A stretch of 64,000 nucleotides of DNA, taken from contig JAHYZV010000003.1 of NCBI GenBank assembly GCA_019424245.1, positions 62,001-126,000 of the forward strand. Reading direction: 5' to 3'. The stretch comes from Clostridiales bacterium. Its GTDB lineage: Bacteria > Bacillota > Clostridia > Lachnospirales > Lachnospiraceae. A model generated the notes under the pieces. It made no database searches. It saw only the letters and a list, made by a program, of their open reading frames with translations, and was not told where the DNA came from. Below are positions 1 to 7,667 of this stretch, piece by piece (position 1 is the stretch's first letter; the number at the start of each line of letters is the position of its first letter). Position numbers and translations under genes: made by a program.

Positions 1-2
1 AT

Positions 3-743
3 ATGGTAGTAAAGGTTGCGATGGCGGATCATTTTCAGTTTAAGGTAATGCCTTCTATAAAGAATTTTTGTTTATTAAAGCAGGGTGACGTACATTATAT
101 AGGTGGGACAGATATATTGCCGGCACCACTTGGGGCAAGTGAGGAACAGAACGCAATAGAAGCACTGGGGACAGCTTCTGATGCTGAAGCAAAGCACACC
201 CTGATAGAACATAATTTAAGGCTCGTTGTTTATATTGCGAAGAAATTTGACAATACAGGGGTTGGTGTAGAGGATTTGATATCAATTGGAACAATAGGGC
301 TTATCAAAGCAATTAATTCATATGATAAGGATAAAAATATCAAGCTTGCAACATATGCATCAAGGTGTATAGAAAACGAAATTCTTATGTATCTTAGAAG
401 AAACAGTAAGATAAAAGCAGAAGTGTCAATTGATGAACCGCTTAATGTTGACTGGGATGGTAATGAACTTCTGTTGTCAGACATTATTGGAACGGATGAG
501 GATATTATATATAGGGATATTGAAACAGAGGTTGAGTGCAAAATGCTTAAAAAGGCTATAAACCAGCTTCCGGAGCGTGAAAGAATAATAGTTGATTTGA
601 GATTTGGTTTGAGTTCAGAGGATGGAGAAGAAAAGACACAGAAAGAGGTTGCTGATATGTTAGGAATTTCACAATCATATATTTCGAGGCTTGAAAAGAA
701 AATAATGCGTCAGTTAAGAAAAGAAATGGTTAAAAGTTGTTGA
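3..743 (+). CDS. sigE: Sporulation sigma factor SigE (mother-cell, early)
   Basis: RNA polymerase sigma-70 family protein of 246 aa that directs early mother-cell transcription during endospore formation. Residues from about 28 read DVHYIGG, close to the start of mature B. subtilis SigE, so the preceding ~27 residues occupy the place of the pro-sequence that SpoIIGA removes. Region 2 contains NLRLVVYIAKKF and DLISIGTIGLIKA; ATYASRCIENEILMYLRR follows; region 4 ends with the helix-turn-helix GISQSYISRLEKK. These match SigE better than SigG or SigK. The start lies 3 bases from the window edge, so no ribosome binding site can be seen and the true start could lie further left or at a later in-frame ATG. 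The expected upstream partner spoIIGA would be outside the window. Confidence 0.93.
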   Translation: MVVKVAMADHFQFKVMPSIKNFCLLKQGDVHYIGGTDILPAPLGASEEQNAIEALGTASDAEAKHTLIEHNLRLVVYIAKKFDNTGVGVEDLISIGTIGLIKAINSYDKDKNIKLATYASRCIENEILMYLRRNSKIKAEVSIDEPLNVDWDGNELLLSDIIGTDEDIIYRDIETEVECKMLKKAINQLPERERIIVDLRFGLSSEDGEEKTQKEVADMLGISQSYISRLEKKIMRQLRKEMVKSC

Positions 744-797
744 CATTTACCCCTTCCTTATGGACAATAGTACAAGAAATATTAATGGGGTACTATA

Positions 798-1574
798 ATG
801 AAACATCGTAAAACATTTAGAATAGATAAATTATTCGGACTGGCTACGCTTGTCTGCTTGCTGGTTATCACTTTAATGGTGTATAATGATTTTTTTAAGG
901 ATACTGTAAGTGAGGGAAACGTTATTGGCAAAGAAACCGAGAGCGAAACCAGAACAAGTGGATATCTTAATGATAATAAGAATGTTGAATCTAAAGGGGC
1001 GTCTTCAAAGGCTGTAGTCTGTCTTGATCCATCAAAAGGTGGAAAGGATACTGGAGTGTCGTCATCAGGCAGGAAGGAAAAGGATATAAATCTTGAAATG
1101 GCTCTTGATATTAAGTCAAAGCTTGAATCTGATGGGATTGAGGTTGTCATGACAAGAACATCAGATAGGGATGTTACAGACGAAGAACGTGTAAAGATAT
1201 GTAATTCGTCAAAAGTATATATATGTGTGTCACTTAGAATGAATTCATATAATGCAGATACATCAGTTTCCGGTGCGGAGAGTTATATTCACACGACAAA
1301 GCCTGTTGAGGCAGCAGAGCTTTCAAGGATTATTCTTAAGAGCATGGAAAAAAGTACTGGAATTAAGAATCGTGGAGTGAAAACCGGTACAGTTGCAGAT
1401 GCAAAGGATAATTATTATATTAACGCTCATAGCAAATGTACAAGCACAGTAATAGACATGGGTTTTATAACTAATGTATCAGATTTAAAGAAAGTAACAA
1501 CTGATAAAACTAAGACAGCACAAGCCATAGCAGATGGCATAAAAGATTATTTAAAACAAGCGGGGTTATATTAA
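798..1574 (+). CDS. Degenerate Amidase_3-like membrane-anchored protein (probable pseudoenzyme)
   Basis: A 258-aa protein with one N-terminal membrane anchor (about residues 14-34), a short linker and an N-acetylmuramoyl-L-alanine amidase (Amidase_3) fold to the C-terminus. The fold is recognisable from LDPSKGGKDTG, KEKDINLEMAL, ERVKICNSSK and VIDMGFITN. In active members these sites read DPGHGG, (Y/K)EK(D/N), S(I/L)HAN and (V/L)EMGF, giving zinc ligands His-Glu-His and a catalytic Glu. Here the first His is Lys, the second is Arg (VSLRMN) and the catalytic Glu is Asp; only the middle Glu remains. It is probably unable to hydrolyse peptidoglycan and may be a binding or regulatory protein. It sits between sigE and lepA; B. 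subtilis has spoIIP next to lepA, so a sporulation role is plausible but inferred. Its stop overlaps the lepA start by one base. Confidence 0.8.
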   Translation: MKHRKTFRIDKLFGLATLVCLLVITLMVYNDFFKDTVSEGNVIGKETESETRTSGYLNDNKNVESKGASSKAVVCLDPSKGGKDTGVSSSGRKEKDINLEMALDIKSKLESDGIEVVMTRTSDRDVTDEERVKICNSSKVYICVSLRMNSYNADTSVSGAESYIHTTKPVEAAELSRIILKSMEKSTGIKNRGVKTGTVADAKDNYYINAHSKCTSTVIDMGFITNVSDLKKVTTDKTKTAQAIADGIKDYLKQAGLY

Positions 1575-3388
1575 TGGCAGGAATTAATCAGAAGAACATA
1601 AGAAATTTTTGTATTATTGCACATATTGATCATGGCAAGTCAACACTGGCTGACAGAATAATTGAAAAAACCGGACTTCTCACATCAAGAGAGATGCAGG
1701 AGCAGATTCTTGATAACATGGATCTTGAGAGAGAAAGAGGAATTACAATTAAAGCACAGACAGTAAGAACTGTATATAAGGCATCAGATGGACAGGAATA
1801 TATATTCAATCTTATTGATACTCCTGGACATGTCGACTTTAATTATGAGGTATCAAGAGCACTTGCAGCCTGTGATGGTGCTATACTTGTAGTAGATGCG
1901 GCACAGGGAATTGAAGCACAGACACTTGCTAATGTATATCTTGCATTAGACCATGATCTTGATGTATTTCCTGTAATTAATAAGATTGACCTTCCAAGTG
2001 CAGAACCTGAAAGAGTTATTGAAGAGATTGAGGATGTTATAGGAATAGAGGCACAGGATGCACCGCTTATATCAGCCAAGAACGGAATTAATATTGAAGA
2101 GGTTCTTGAACAGATTGTAACTAAGATTCCGGCACCATCAGGAGATGCTTCCGCACCACTTTCAGCGCTTATATTTGATTCGTTATATGATGCATATAAG
2201 GGTGTTATCATATTTGTAAGAATTAAAGAAGGTACTGTCAAGAAGGGTACTAAGATAAGAATGATGGCAACCGGGGCTGTAGAAGAGGTCGTTGAGGTTG
2301 GATATTTCGGTGCAGGCCGTTTTATTCCATGCGATGAGCTTACAGCAGGAATGGTTGGCTATATTACAGCAAGTATCAAGAATGTAAGAGATACAAGAGT
2401 TGGTGATACAGTTACTGATAATGACAGACCATGTGAGCATCCGCTTCCTGGTTACAAGAAGGTTAATCCTATGGTTTACTGCGGATTATATCCGGCAGAT
2501 GGCGCCAAGTATCAGGATTTACGAGATGCACTTGAAAAGCTGCAGCTTAATGATGCAGCCCTGCAGTTTGAGCCGGAGACATCTATTGCACTTGGATTTG
2601 GCTTCAGATGTGGATTCTTAGGACTTCTTCACTTAGAGATTATACAGGAACGACTTGAGAGAGAATATAATCTTGACCTTGTAACAACCGCACCGGGCGT
2701 TATATATAAGGTTCACAAGACGAACGGAGATGTAATTGACCTTACTAATCCGTCTAATATGCCGGACCCTTCTGAGATTGATTATATGGAAGAGCCTATG
2801 GTAAGTGCTGAGATTATGGTTACAACAGAATTCGTCGGACCTATTATGAAACTTTGTCAGGAAAGACGAGGCATATATAATGGAATGGAATATATTGAGC
2901 AGACAAGGGCACTGCTTAAGTATGACCTTCCTCTTAATGAGATTATATATGATTTCTTTGATGCACTTAAATCACGCTCAAGAGGTTATGCATCATTTGA
3001 TTATGAGATGAAGGGGTATGAGCGTTCTAAGCTTGTCAAGCTTGATATTCTTATTAACAAAGAAGAAGTTGATGCACTTTCATTCATTGTATTTGCCGGC
3101 AATGCTGAGGAGAGAGGCCGTAAAATGTGTGAGAAGCTCAAGGAAGAGATTCCAAGACAGCAGTTTGAGATTCCTATTCAGGCAGCTATCGGAAGCAAGG
3201 TAATTGCAAGAGAAACTGTCAAGGCACTCAGAAAAGATGTACTTGCAAAATGTTACGGTGGTGATATCTCAAGAAAGAAGAAACTTCTTGAGAAGCAGAA
3301 GGAAGGAAAGAAGCGTATGCGCCAGATTGGTAATGTAGAGATTCCACAGAAGGCGTTTATGAGCGTATTAAAGTTAGATGATGAATAA
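1574..3388 (+). CDS. lepA: Elongation factor 4 (LepA), back-translocating ribosomal GTPase
   Basis: A 604-aa translational GTPase of full family length. The N-terminal G domain carries the P-loop AHIDHGKST (residues 16-24), the switch segment RERGITIKAQ, DTPGH and NKIDL. EF-Tu domain-2-like and EF-G-like domains follow, then the LepA-specific C-terminal domain rich in Lys/Arg (KCYGGDISRKKKLLEKQKEGKKRM) that contacts the ribosome. The family binds stalled or mis-translocated ribosomes. The ATG overlaps the upstream stop codon, and the 3' end overlaps hemW by 11 bases, so the amidase-like gene, lepA and hemW look translationally coupled. LepA-HemW adjacency is widely conserved in Firmicutes. 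Confidence 0.97.
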   Translation: MAGINQKNIRNFCIIAHIDHGKSTLADRIIEKTGLLTSREMQEQILDNMDLERERGITIKAQTVRTVYKASDGQEYIFNLIDTPGHVDFNYEVSRALAACDGAILVVDAAQGIEAQTLANVYLALDHDLDVFPVINKIDLPSAEPERVIEEIEDVIGIEAQDAPLISAKNGINIEEVLEQIVTKIPAPSGDASAPLSALIFDSLYDAYKGVIIFVRIKEGTVKKGTKIRMMATGAVEEVVEVGYFGAGRFIPCDELTAGMVGYITASIKNVRDTRVGDTVTDNDRPCEHPLPGYKKVNPMVYCGLYPADGAKYQDLRDALEKLQLNDAALQFEPETSIALGFGFRCGFLGLLHLEIIQERLEREYNLDLVTTAPGVIYKVHKTNGDVIDLTNPSNMPDPSEIDYMEEPMVSAEIMVTTEFVGPIMKLCQERRGIYNGMEYIEQTRALLKYDLPLNEIIYDFFDALKSRSRGYASFDYEMKGYERSKLVKLDILINKEEVDALSFIVFAGNAEERGRKMCEKLKEEIPRQQFEIPIQAAIGSKVIARETVKALRKDVLAKCYGGDISRKKKLLEKQKEGKKRMRQIGNVEIPQKAFMSVLKLDDE

Positions 3389-4535
3389 AACATATGAAAA
3401 AGGGATATATATACATATCCCTTTTTGTGTACACAAATGTATATATTGTGATTTCCTGTCTGCTCCGGCTGGTGATGCTGTAAAATATGCTTACACTAAG
3501 GCACTTATTAATGAAATCAGAAATACAGCAGATGGGCAGGTAAAAGATAAGATAACATCCATATTCTTTGGTGGAGGTACTCCGTCAGTACTGCCTGATG
3601 GCTGTATAGCTGATATATTAGCTGCTGTCAGGGATTGCTTTGATGTTTTGGATGATGCTGAGATAACAATGGAATGTAATCCGGGAACAGTTAATGAAAG
3701 CAGGCTTTCAGAATACAGAGCCGCAGGAGTGAACAGGTTAAGCTTTGGCTTACAGTCTGCTGATAATAATGAATTAAAAATGCTTGGGCGAATACACACA
3801 TTTGAACAGTTTGAGGAAAGCTTCAGACTGGCAAGGGCTGCAGGCTTTAATAATATTAATGTTGACCTTATGTCGGCTATTCCGGGGCAGACTGAAGCAA
3901 CTCTTGAAAATACATTTGACAAGGTGACGGCATTACAGCCGGAGCATATATCGGCGTATAGCCTTATTCTTGAGGAAGGCACTTATCTGGCTGATAATAT
4001 TGACAAGTTTCCGCCGGTTCCTGATGAGGAAGAGGACAGGCGCATGTACCATATAACGAAGCAGATTCTTGGAAATGCAGGGTATGAAAGATACGAAATA
4101 TCCAATTATAGCAGACCGGGCTTCGAATGCAGGCATAATCTTCTGTATTGGAACAGAGGAGAGTATTATGGCTTTGGGTGTTCGGCAGCAGGATTTACAG
4201 AGAATGTGCGGTATTCCGACATAAGAGATGTCAAGAAGTATATAGAGCTTAACGGTGATATAGGAAAACTTCATGAAAATATTGAAATACTGACTAAAGA
4301 AGATGCAATGGAAGAATTCATGTTTCTTGGACTAAGAAAGGTTACAGGAGTTGATGTGAAGGATTTTCAGAACAGGTTTGGAGTTTCAATTAATGATGTT
4401 TATGCTAAAGAGACAGAACAGAATATTAATAAAGGCCTTCTTGTAAAGCAGGCAGATATGTTAAGGCTTACTGAATATGGCATGGATATATGTAATACAG
4501 TGATGAGTGATTTTATATTAACTGATGGAGATTAA
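3378..4535 (+). CDS. hemW: Radical SAM protein HemW (heme chaperone, formerly HemN-like)
   Basis: A 385-aa radical SAM protein. The [4Fe-4S]/SAM motif is C-x3-C-x2-C at residues 17-24 (FCVHKCIYC), followed by FFGGGTPS and the glycine-rich SAM-binding segments. The HemW C-terminal domain shows HNLLYWNRGEYYGFGCSA. The family was long labelled coproporphyrinogen III oxidase, but proteins of this type act in heme trafficking rather than decarboxylation. Its position directly after lepA, overlapping by 11 bases, is the common Firmicutes arrangement. An intrinsic terminator follows immediately. No late heme-synthesis gene is visible in the window, although the early tetrapyrrole genes are present about 10 kb downstream. 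Confidence 0.93.
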   Translation: MMNKTYEKGIYIHIPFCVHKCIYCDFLSAPAGDAVKYAYTKALINEIRNTADGQVKDKITSIFFGGGTPSVLPDGCIADILAAVRDCFDVLDDAEITMECNPGTVNESRLSEYRAAGVNRLSFGLQSADNNELKMLGRIHTFEQFEESFRLARAAGFNNINVDLMSAIPGQTEATLENTFDKVTALQPEHISAYSLILEEGTYLADNIDKFPPVPDEEEDRRMYHITKQILGNAGYERYEISNYSRPGFECRHNLLYWNRGEYYGFGCSAAGFTENVRYSDIRDVKKYIELNGDIGKLHENIEILTKEDAMEEFMFLGLRKVTGVDVKDFQNRFGVSINDVYAKETEQNINKGLLVKQADMLRLTEYGMDICNTVMSDFILTDGD

Positions 4536-4537
4536 GA

Positions 4538-4580
4538 AAAGCAGGTGGCAGTCTGATTGTGAAGATTGTCACCTGTTTTA
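4538..4580. terminator. Intrinsic terminator between hemW and the AraC gene
   Basis: An 11-bp stem (4542-4552 with 4565-4575, two G-U pairs) has A-rich sequence on the left and TTTT on the right. It can act in both directions and separates the convergent hemW (+) and araC-type (-) genes. Confidence 0.8.
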
Positions 4581-4589
4581 GCATGTATA

Positions 4590-5375
4590 TCAGAAATTCT
4601 TGATAAGTTTTATGTACTTCTTAGGAGTCATTCCCATAAATGTCCTGAATTCTCTTTGGAAATGTGCCTGATCCGAATAACCTGCACCTTCAATAAAGGA
4701 GCTGTTATCACGTTCTGGGTCAGCAATTATGGCTGCAAGGACATTCTGGAATCTGTACATTTTGATAAAATCCTTCGCACCAATACCATAGACTTCGTTG
4801 TAAAGCCTTGATATATGTCTTACAGAATATTCTGATTCTGCTGATAATTCTGCAACAGTACTGGTACCTGAATATATAAGTCTGTTAAGTTTCTCAATAT
4901 TTTCAGAAACAGGGCAGAAGGTCTTGCAATCTGTAACAAATGCTTTAAAAAGTGTAATTCTGTCTTTAAAGGATGAAGAATTGTGAAAATCCTTTATTAG
5001 CTGCATCTCATATGATTCAGGGGCTGGCTCATAACGGAATATATTGTCTGTAATGTTGACGGGATAAGTCTTAATATCACAGCCTTTATTAAAGTAGCAG
5101 CCAGTGTTGTCGAATCTTATCCCGAAATAATGGTCAAATTCTTTAAGAGACAGTGTTGTAAATATGTTCTGGCATCCGATACATATGAATTCAGATATGT
5201 CATTATTATCGTTGTAACATATTATCCATTCTGTAGTGGATGATGGAATAAATGAGATGTTAAGGATGGTATTAGTTTTATCTGCTTCGTAAAAATGCAT
5301 ATGCTTAACTGCTTTTGTGTCTGTAAGAACATTTTTATGCATGTCAATTCCAAATGGCTGTATCATACGTTTCAT
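4590..5375 (-). CDS. AraC-family transcriptional regulator
   Basis: A 261-aa reverse-strand regulator. The C-terminal ~100 residues form the double helix-turn-helix of AraC proteins: STVAELSAESEYSVRHISRLY for the first helix pair, and GYSDQAHFQREFRTFMGMTPKKY, the typical second-helix signature with the FR-F-G-TP-Y motif, close to the C-terminus. The N-terminal ~150 residues are a cupin-like sensing domain of unknown ligand. The start is supported by AGAGGAG seven bases upstream of the ATG. It is transcribed away from the ammonium transporter gene, with a shared ~270-bp intergenic region that contains a perfect 20-bp palindrome. Whether it controls that transporter cannot be told from sequence. 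Confidence 0.88.
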   Translation of the reverse strand: MKRMIQPFGIDMHKNVLTDTKAVKHMHFYEADKTNTILNISFIPSSTTEWIICYNDNNDISEFICIGCQNIFTTLSLKEFDHYFGIRFDNTGCYFNKGCDIKTYPVNITDNIFRYEPAPESYEMQLIKDFHNSSSFKDRITLFKAFVTDCKTFCPVSENIEKLNRLIYSGTSTVAELSAESEYSVRHISRLYNEVYGIGAKDFIKMYRFQNVLAAIIADPERDNSSFIEGAGYSDQAHFQREFRTFMGMTPKKYIKLIKNF

Positions 5376-5451
5376 AAATTGTCTCCTCTAAAAGTTTATT
5401 TATTAAAATATTATTAAGAAAAAATTAAAAAGTCAATAAAAATGTCCGATT

Positions 5452-5471
5452 TTTTCAATAATTATTGAAAA
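5452..5471. promoter_or_regulatory. Perfect 20-bp palindrome in the araC/amt divergent region
   Basis: The sequence TTTTCAATAA is followed directly by its exact reverse complement. It lies about 80 bp upstream of the AraC gene start and just upstream of the amt leader, a sensible place for a regulator-binding site for either gene. The binding protein is unknown. Confidence 0.45.
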
Positions 5472-5481
5472 TGGCGAGTAT

Positions 5482-5525
5482 AATTAACAGCATGAATTGA
5501 ACAGTGATGTACACAAAGGCGTGTA
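5482..5525 (+). promoter_or_regulatory. Candidate ANTAR-protein target: two hexaloop hairpins ahead of a terminator
   Basis: Two small hairpins precede amt. P1 pairs AATTA (5482-5486) with TGAATT (5493-5498, one bulged G) around the hexaloop ACAGCA. P2 pairs TACAC (5510-5514) with GTGTA (5521-5525) around the hexaloop AAAGGC. Both loops have A at position 1 and G at position 4, the hallmark of RNA sites bound by ANTAR-domain antiterminators. P2 overlaps the left arm of the downstream terminator (5515-5559), so the two folds exclude each other, as in known ANTAR leaders. P1 is weak and AT-rich. A TATAAT at 5479-5484 without a good -35 would, if used as the -10, start the RNA inside P1. Confidence 0.5.
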
Positions 5526-5559
5526 AGCAGTTTGGAAAAACTGCCTGCACGCCTTTTTT
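5515..5559 (+). terminator. Leader terminator (attenuator) upstream of amt
   Basis: A strong 18-19-bp stem (5515-5533 with 5538-5556, one mismatch and one G-U pair) with a short loop is followed by TTTTTT. It lies about 90 bp before the amt start with no gene between, so it must attenuate amt transcription unless it ends an unseen small transcript. Confidence 0.8.
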
Positions 5560-5647
5560 GCATTCTGTTTAATCAGGTACAGAACCTGATCAACTCTGTT
5601 ACCGGCAATTAAATTAAAAAGAATTTCTGATTAGGGAGGAAATGGTT

Positions 5648-7390
5648 ATGCAAGAGATTTTATCAGCAGTAGATGCCGAATTATTCGGTGTGTGGTTCCT
5701 TATAGGTGCAGCTCTTGTTTTCTGGATGCAGGCAGGTTTTGCAATGGTAGAAACAGGATTCACAAGAGCAAAGAATTCAGGTAACATTATTATGAAGAAT
5801 CTGATGGACTTCTGTATTGGTACAGTAATGTTCGTTCTTATTGGATTCAGTTTCTTATTAGGTGAGGATTTACTTGGTTTTATTGGAAAGCCTGGTTTTG
5901 ATATCTTCACAGCTTACAAAGATTTTAATTTTTCTAGTTTCGTATTTAACTTAGTATTCTGTGCTACAACAGCTACTATTGTTTCAGGTGCCATGGCTGA
6001 GAGAACAAAGTTCTTATCATATTGTGTATACTCAGCAGTTATCTCAGCACTTATCTATCCAATAGAAGCTCACTGGATCTGGGGCGGTGGCTGGCTTGCA
6101 CAGTTAGGCTTCCATGATTTTGCAGGTTCTTGTTGTATTCACATGGTTGGTGGTATTTCAGCTCTTATTGGCGCTAAGATTCTTGGACCTCGTATTGGTA
6201 AGTTTGAAAAGGATGCTAATGGTAAGGTTATAAAGGTAAATGCTTTCCCAGGACACAATATTCCACTTGGTGCACTTGGTGTATTTATTCTGTGGTTTGG
6301 CTGGTATGGATTTAACGGTGCAGCAGCAACAACAATTGAAGATTTAGGCTCTATTTTCCTTACAACAACAGTTGCTCCTGCAGTAGCTACAGTAACATGT
6401 ATGATATTCACATGGATAAGATATGGTAAGCCTGATGTTTCAATGTGTTTAAATGCTTCACTTGCAGGTCTTGTTGGTATAACAGCTCCTTGTGATGTAA
6501 CAGATGCATTTGGTGCAACAATGATAGGTATTGTTTCTGGCCTTTTAGTAGTATTCGGCGTATGGCTTCTTGACTACAAGCTTCATGTTGATGATCCTGT
6601 AGGTGCTGTAGCAGTACATATGATGAATGGTATCTGGGGTACAATTGCTGTTGGCCTTTTTGCAACAAGCTCAGCTCCAGGATATGCAATTGCTTTAGAA
6701 GGTGGTTCAATTAAGGGCGAAGGTCTTTTCTATGGCGGTGGATTCACACAGCTTGGACTTCAGTTATTAGGATTTGTATCAGTTGCAGCATGGGCAGCTG
6801 TATGCATGGTGATTGTGTTCACAGTAATTAAGGCTACAATCGGACTCAGAGCTTCTAAGGAAGAAGAAATCAGAGGCCTTGATATTATGGAGCATGGCCT
6901 TTCAAGTGCTTATGCAGGATTCGAATTTGGTGGTATGGACTTTGTTGATGGTGATGTTGATGTAATCGGTTCAGAATCAATGGAAGCTTCTGTACCTGCT
7001 CTTGTTAAGACATCTGATGCAGGTGATGGCAAGAAGATTACCAAGGTTGAGATTCTTATGAAGCAGGAGAGATTCGAGAGATTCAAGAAGGCCATGAACG
7101 ATATCGGAGTTACAGGTATGACAGTTACACAGGTTCTTGGATGTGGTACACAGAAGGGTGCTCCTGAATATTACAGAGGTGTTCCAATGGATATCCAGCT
7201 TCTTCCTAAGACACAGGTTGAGATGGTAATATCTTCAGTTCCTGTAATGGATGTTATCAATGCTACAAGGAAGGCTCTCTATACAGGTCATATCGGTGAT
7301 GGTAAGATTTTTGTATATGATGTTGAGGATGTAGTAAAGGTAAGAACCGGAGAATCAGGTTACGATGCACTTCAGGGTGAAGACGATTAA
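5648..7390 (+). CDS. amt: Ammonium transporter fused to a C-terminal PII signalling domain (AmtB-GlnK fusion)
   Basis: A 580-aa protein with two parts. Residues ~1-420 form an Amt/Rh ammonium channel with eleven membrane segments (FWMQAGFAMVETGFTRAKN near the N-terminus; GHNIPLGALGVFILWFGWYGFN and AVHMMNGIWGTIAVGLF further on). From about residue 458 a complete PII domain follows: KITKVEILMKQERFERFKKA, a T-loop with QKGAPEYYRGVPMDI, and the C-terminal signature GKIFVYDVEDVVKVRTGE. PII normally is a separate trimeric protein that plugs AmtB; here channel and plug are one chain. The second ATG (5648) is chosen because AGGGAGGA ends eight bases before it, whereas the ATG at 5642 is too close. 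The gene has its own attenuated leader and ends with a strong terminator, so it is monocistronic. Confidence 0.93.
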   Translation: MQEILSAVDAELFGVWFLIGAALVFWMQAGFAMVETGFTRAKNSGNIIMKNLMDFCIGTVMFVLIGFSFLLGEDLLGFIGKPGFDIFTAYKDFNFSSFVFNLVFCATTATIVSGAMAERTKFLSYCVYSAVISALIYPIEAHWIWGGGWLAQLGFHDFAGSCCIHMVGGISALIGAKILGPRIGKFEKDANGKVIKVNAFPGHNIPLGALGVFILWFGWYGFNGAAATTIEDLGSIFLTTTVAPAVATVTCMIFTWIRYGKPDVSMCLNASLAGLVGITAPCDVTDAFGATMIGIVSGLLVVFGVWLLDYKLHVDDPVGAVAVHMMNGIWGTIAVGLFATSSAPGYAIALEGGSIKGEGLFYGGGFTQLGLQLLGFVSVAAWAAVCMVIVFTVIKATIGLRASKEEEIRGLDIMEHGLSSAYAGFEFGGMDFVDGDVDVIGSESMEASVPALVKTSDAGDGKKITKVEILMKQERFERFKKAMNDIGVTGMTVTQVLGCGTQKGAPEYYRGVPMDIQLLPKTQVEMVISSVPVMDVINATRKALYTGHIGDGKIFVYDVEDVVKVRTGESGYDALQGEDD

Positions 7391-7442
7391 TATAATGATT
7401 TAGTAATAAAATGTAGTAATAATAAGAATATGTAAATCGTAT

Positions 7443-7487
7443 AATTGGACTTTTCTGATGTCTGGACATTCGGGAAGTCCAATTTTT
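7443..7487 (+). terminator. Intrinsic terminator after amt
   Basis: A perfect 10-bp stem (7443-7452 with 7475-7484) followed by a T run, about 50 bp after the amt stop. Confidence 0.85.
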
Positions 7488-7543
7488 AATGGCATTGTAT
7501 TGATTTTAATAATGAAATAAGCATGAAATCTCACATTTATGCC

Positions 7544-7572
7544 TTTACTTTTGGAGATAAAGATAATAAAAT
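7544..7572 (+). promoter_or_regulatory. Putative promoter for nifJ
   Basis: TTTACT (7544-7549) and TAAAAT (7567-7572) are separated by 17 bp, leaving an approximately 90-nt leader before nifJ. A strong promoter is expected given the codon bias of the gene, but the -35 is only a partial match. Confidence 0.45.
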
Positions 7573-7667
7573 ATTAAGTAATATGTAGGGACGTATAATG
7601 TATATCTGGTTATTTATATCGGGTACATTTATGCCGCCTAAATTTTCTTAAGGAGGAAATATTTATA

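Noticed and set aside
4566..4811. Forward open frame of 81 codons
   Set aside because: It lies fully inside the reverse-strand AraC gene and begins within the terminator.
5473..5489. Sigma-54 promoter (TGGC...) before amt
   Set aside because: The TGGC at 5472-5475 lacks the matching GC element at the required spacing.
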